This document shows positions 5,503 through 5,806 of a stretch of DNA of 5,806 nt, piece after piece. Below the pieces are notes generated by a model, which had not been told where the DNA came from, did not search any database, and saw only the letters and a list, made by a program, of their open reading frames with translations. Numbering within the stretch: position 1 is the first letter of the stretch; every line of letters begins with the position of its first letter. The stretch is from an uncultured Collinsella sp. Its GTDB lineage: Bacteria > Actinomycetota > Coriobacteriia > Coriobacteriales > Coriobacteriaceae. The stretch covers positions 1 to 5,806 of the forward strand of contig CAUBOH010000045.1 of NCBI GenBank assembly GCA_958437495.1, given 5' to 3'. The position numbers and the translations under genes are program-made.

Positions 5503-5806
5503 AGCTGAATGCCCTCGGCAACCTTTTCGACAGCCTTGTCGCCAGCGAGCGTACGCAGCAGCTCAAGCGCAAAGGGGAGCGACTGGGCCATGCCACTGGC
5601 GGTGATGATGTTGCCGTCGTGCGTGACCTTGTCGCCGGTATAGGCGCCCTCGGGGAAGCTCTTCTCAAAGCCGGGGAAGCACGTGGCGCGGCGTCCCTCG
5701 AGCAGGTCAAGCTCGCCCAGGATAAACGGGGCGGCGCAGATGGCGGCAACATGCTTGGTCGCGGCGAACTCGCAGACTACGTCGCAGACGCGCTGGTCGG
5801 CGCGCA
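5499..5806 (-). CDS. DJ-1/PfpI-family protein, C-terminal part (5' end outside the window)
   Basis: The frame is open from the right edge to TGA at 5499-5501 and gives 101 residues. Compared with the usual 180-190 residues of the family, the first 80 or so are missing. The visible part contains HVAAICAAPFILGELDLLEG, with the nucleophile-elbow cysteine of the DJ-1/YajL type at codon 5736-5738. RRATCFPGFE follows, then VTHDGNIITASGMAQSLPFALELL, typical of the family's C-terminal half. Relatives include DJ-1/YajL-type chaperones or deglycases and ThiJ-labelled proteins. Which activity applies cannot be decided here, because the N-terminal glutamate that supports the cysteine is off the edge. The stop overlaps the maf start as ATGA, so it heads or lies within the same minus-strand unit as maf. 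Confidence 0.88.
   Translation of the reverse strand, partial: RADQRVCDVVCEFAATKHVAAICAAPFILGELDLLEGRRATCFPGFEKSFPEGAYTGDKVTHDGNIITASGMAQSLPFALELLRTLAGDKAVEKVAEGIQL

Overview
This window looks like chromosomal DNA of an actinobacterium of the class Coriobacteriia, probably Collinsella or a close relative. That rests on the moderately high G+C, strong AAGGAG-type ribosome binding sites and the general look of the proteins; it is recalled resemblance, not a database match. There are six protein genes, one cut by the right edge. I found no tRNA or rRNA gene, CRISPR array, transposase or phage gene.

Layout. Positions 7-987 (minus) hold a complete pta, phosphate acetyltransferase. A 231-bp divergent intergenic region follows, with two oppositely facing TATAAT boxes and several hairpins. 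A plus-strand pair comes next: glf, UDP-galactopyranose mutase (1219-2421), overlapped by 8 nt by a family 2 glycosyltransferase (2414-3445). After a 372-bp gap between convergent genes, the minus strand holds, in transcription order from the right edge, a DJ-1/PfpI-family protein (partial), a Maf nucleotide pyrophosphatase overlapping it by ATGA, and a P1-family (DmpA/NylC-like) N-terminal-nucleophile hydrolase after a 101-bp gap.

How the genes fit together. Pta serves acetyl-CoA/acetyl-phosphate metabolism. Glf makes UDP-galactofuranose, and the coupled glycosyltransferase may use it or another sugar for a surface glycan. DJ-1, Maf and the P1 hydrolase resemble a housekeeping or quality-control cluster; no shared pathway is evident.

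The most unusual content is the 372-bp convergent gap. It holds two copies of one structured element, each placed just past a stop codon and each in the sense orientation of the gene it follows. A 54-55 nt core is almost identical. The only differences are one indel and four substitutions, and those four form exactly two compensatory base-pair exchanges in one 10-bp stem. Each core sits inside a long outer stem (21-25 bp) whose sequence differs completely between copies yet is self-complementary in each. This pattern points to a conserved RNA (or single-stranded DNA) structure. I do not recognise it as a named family.
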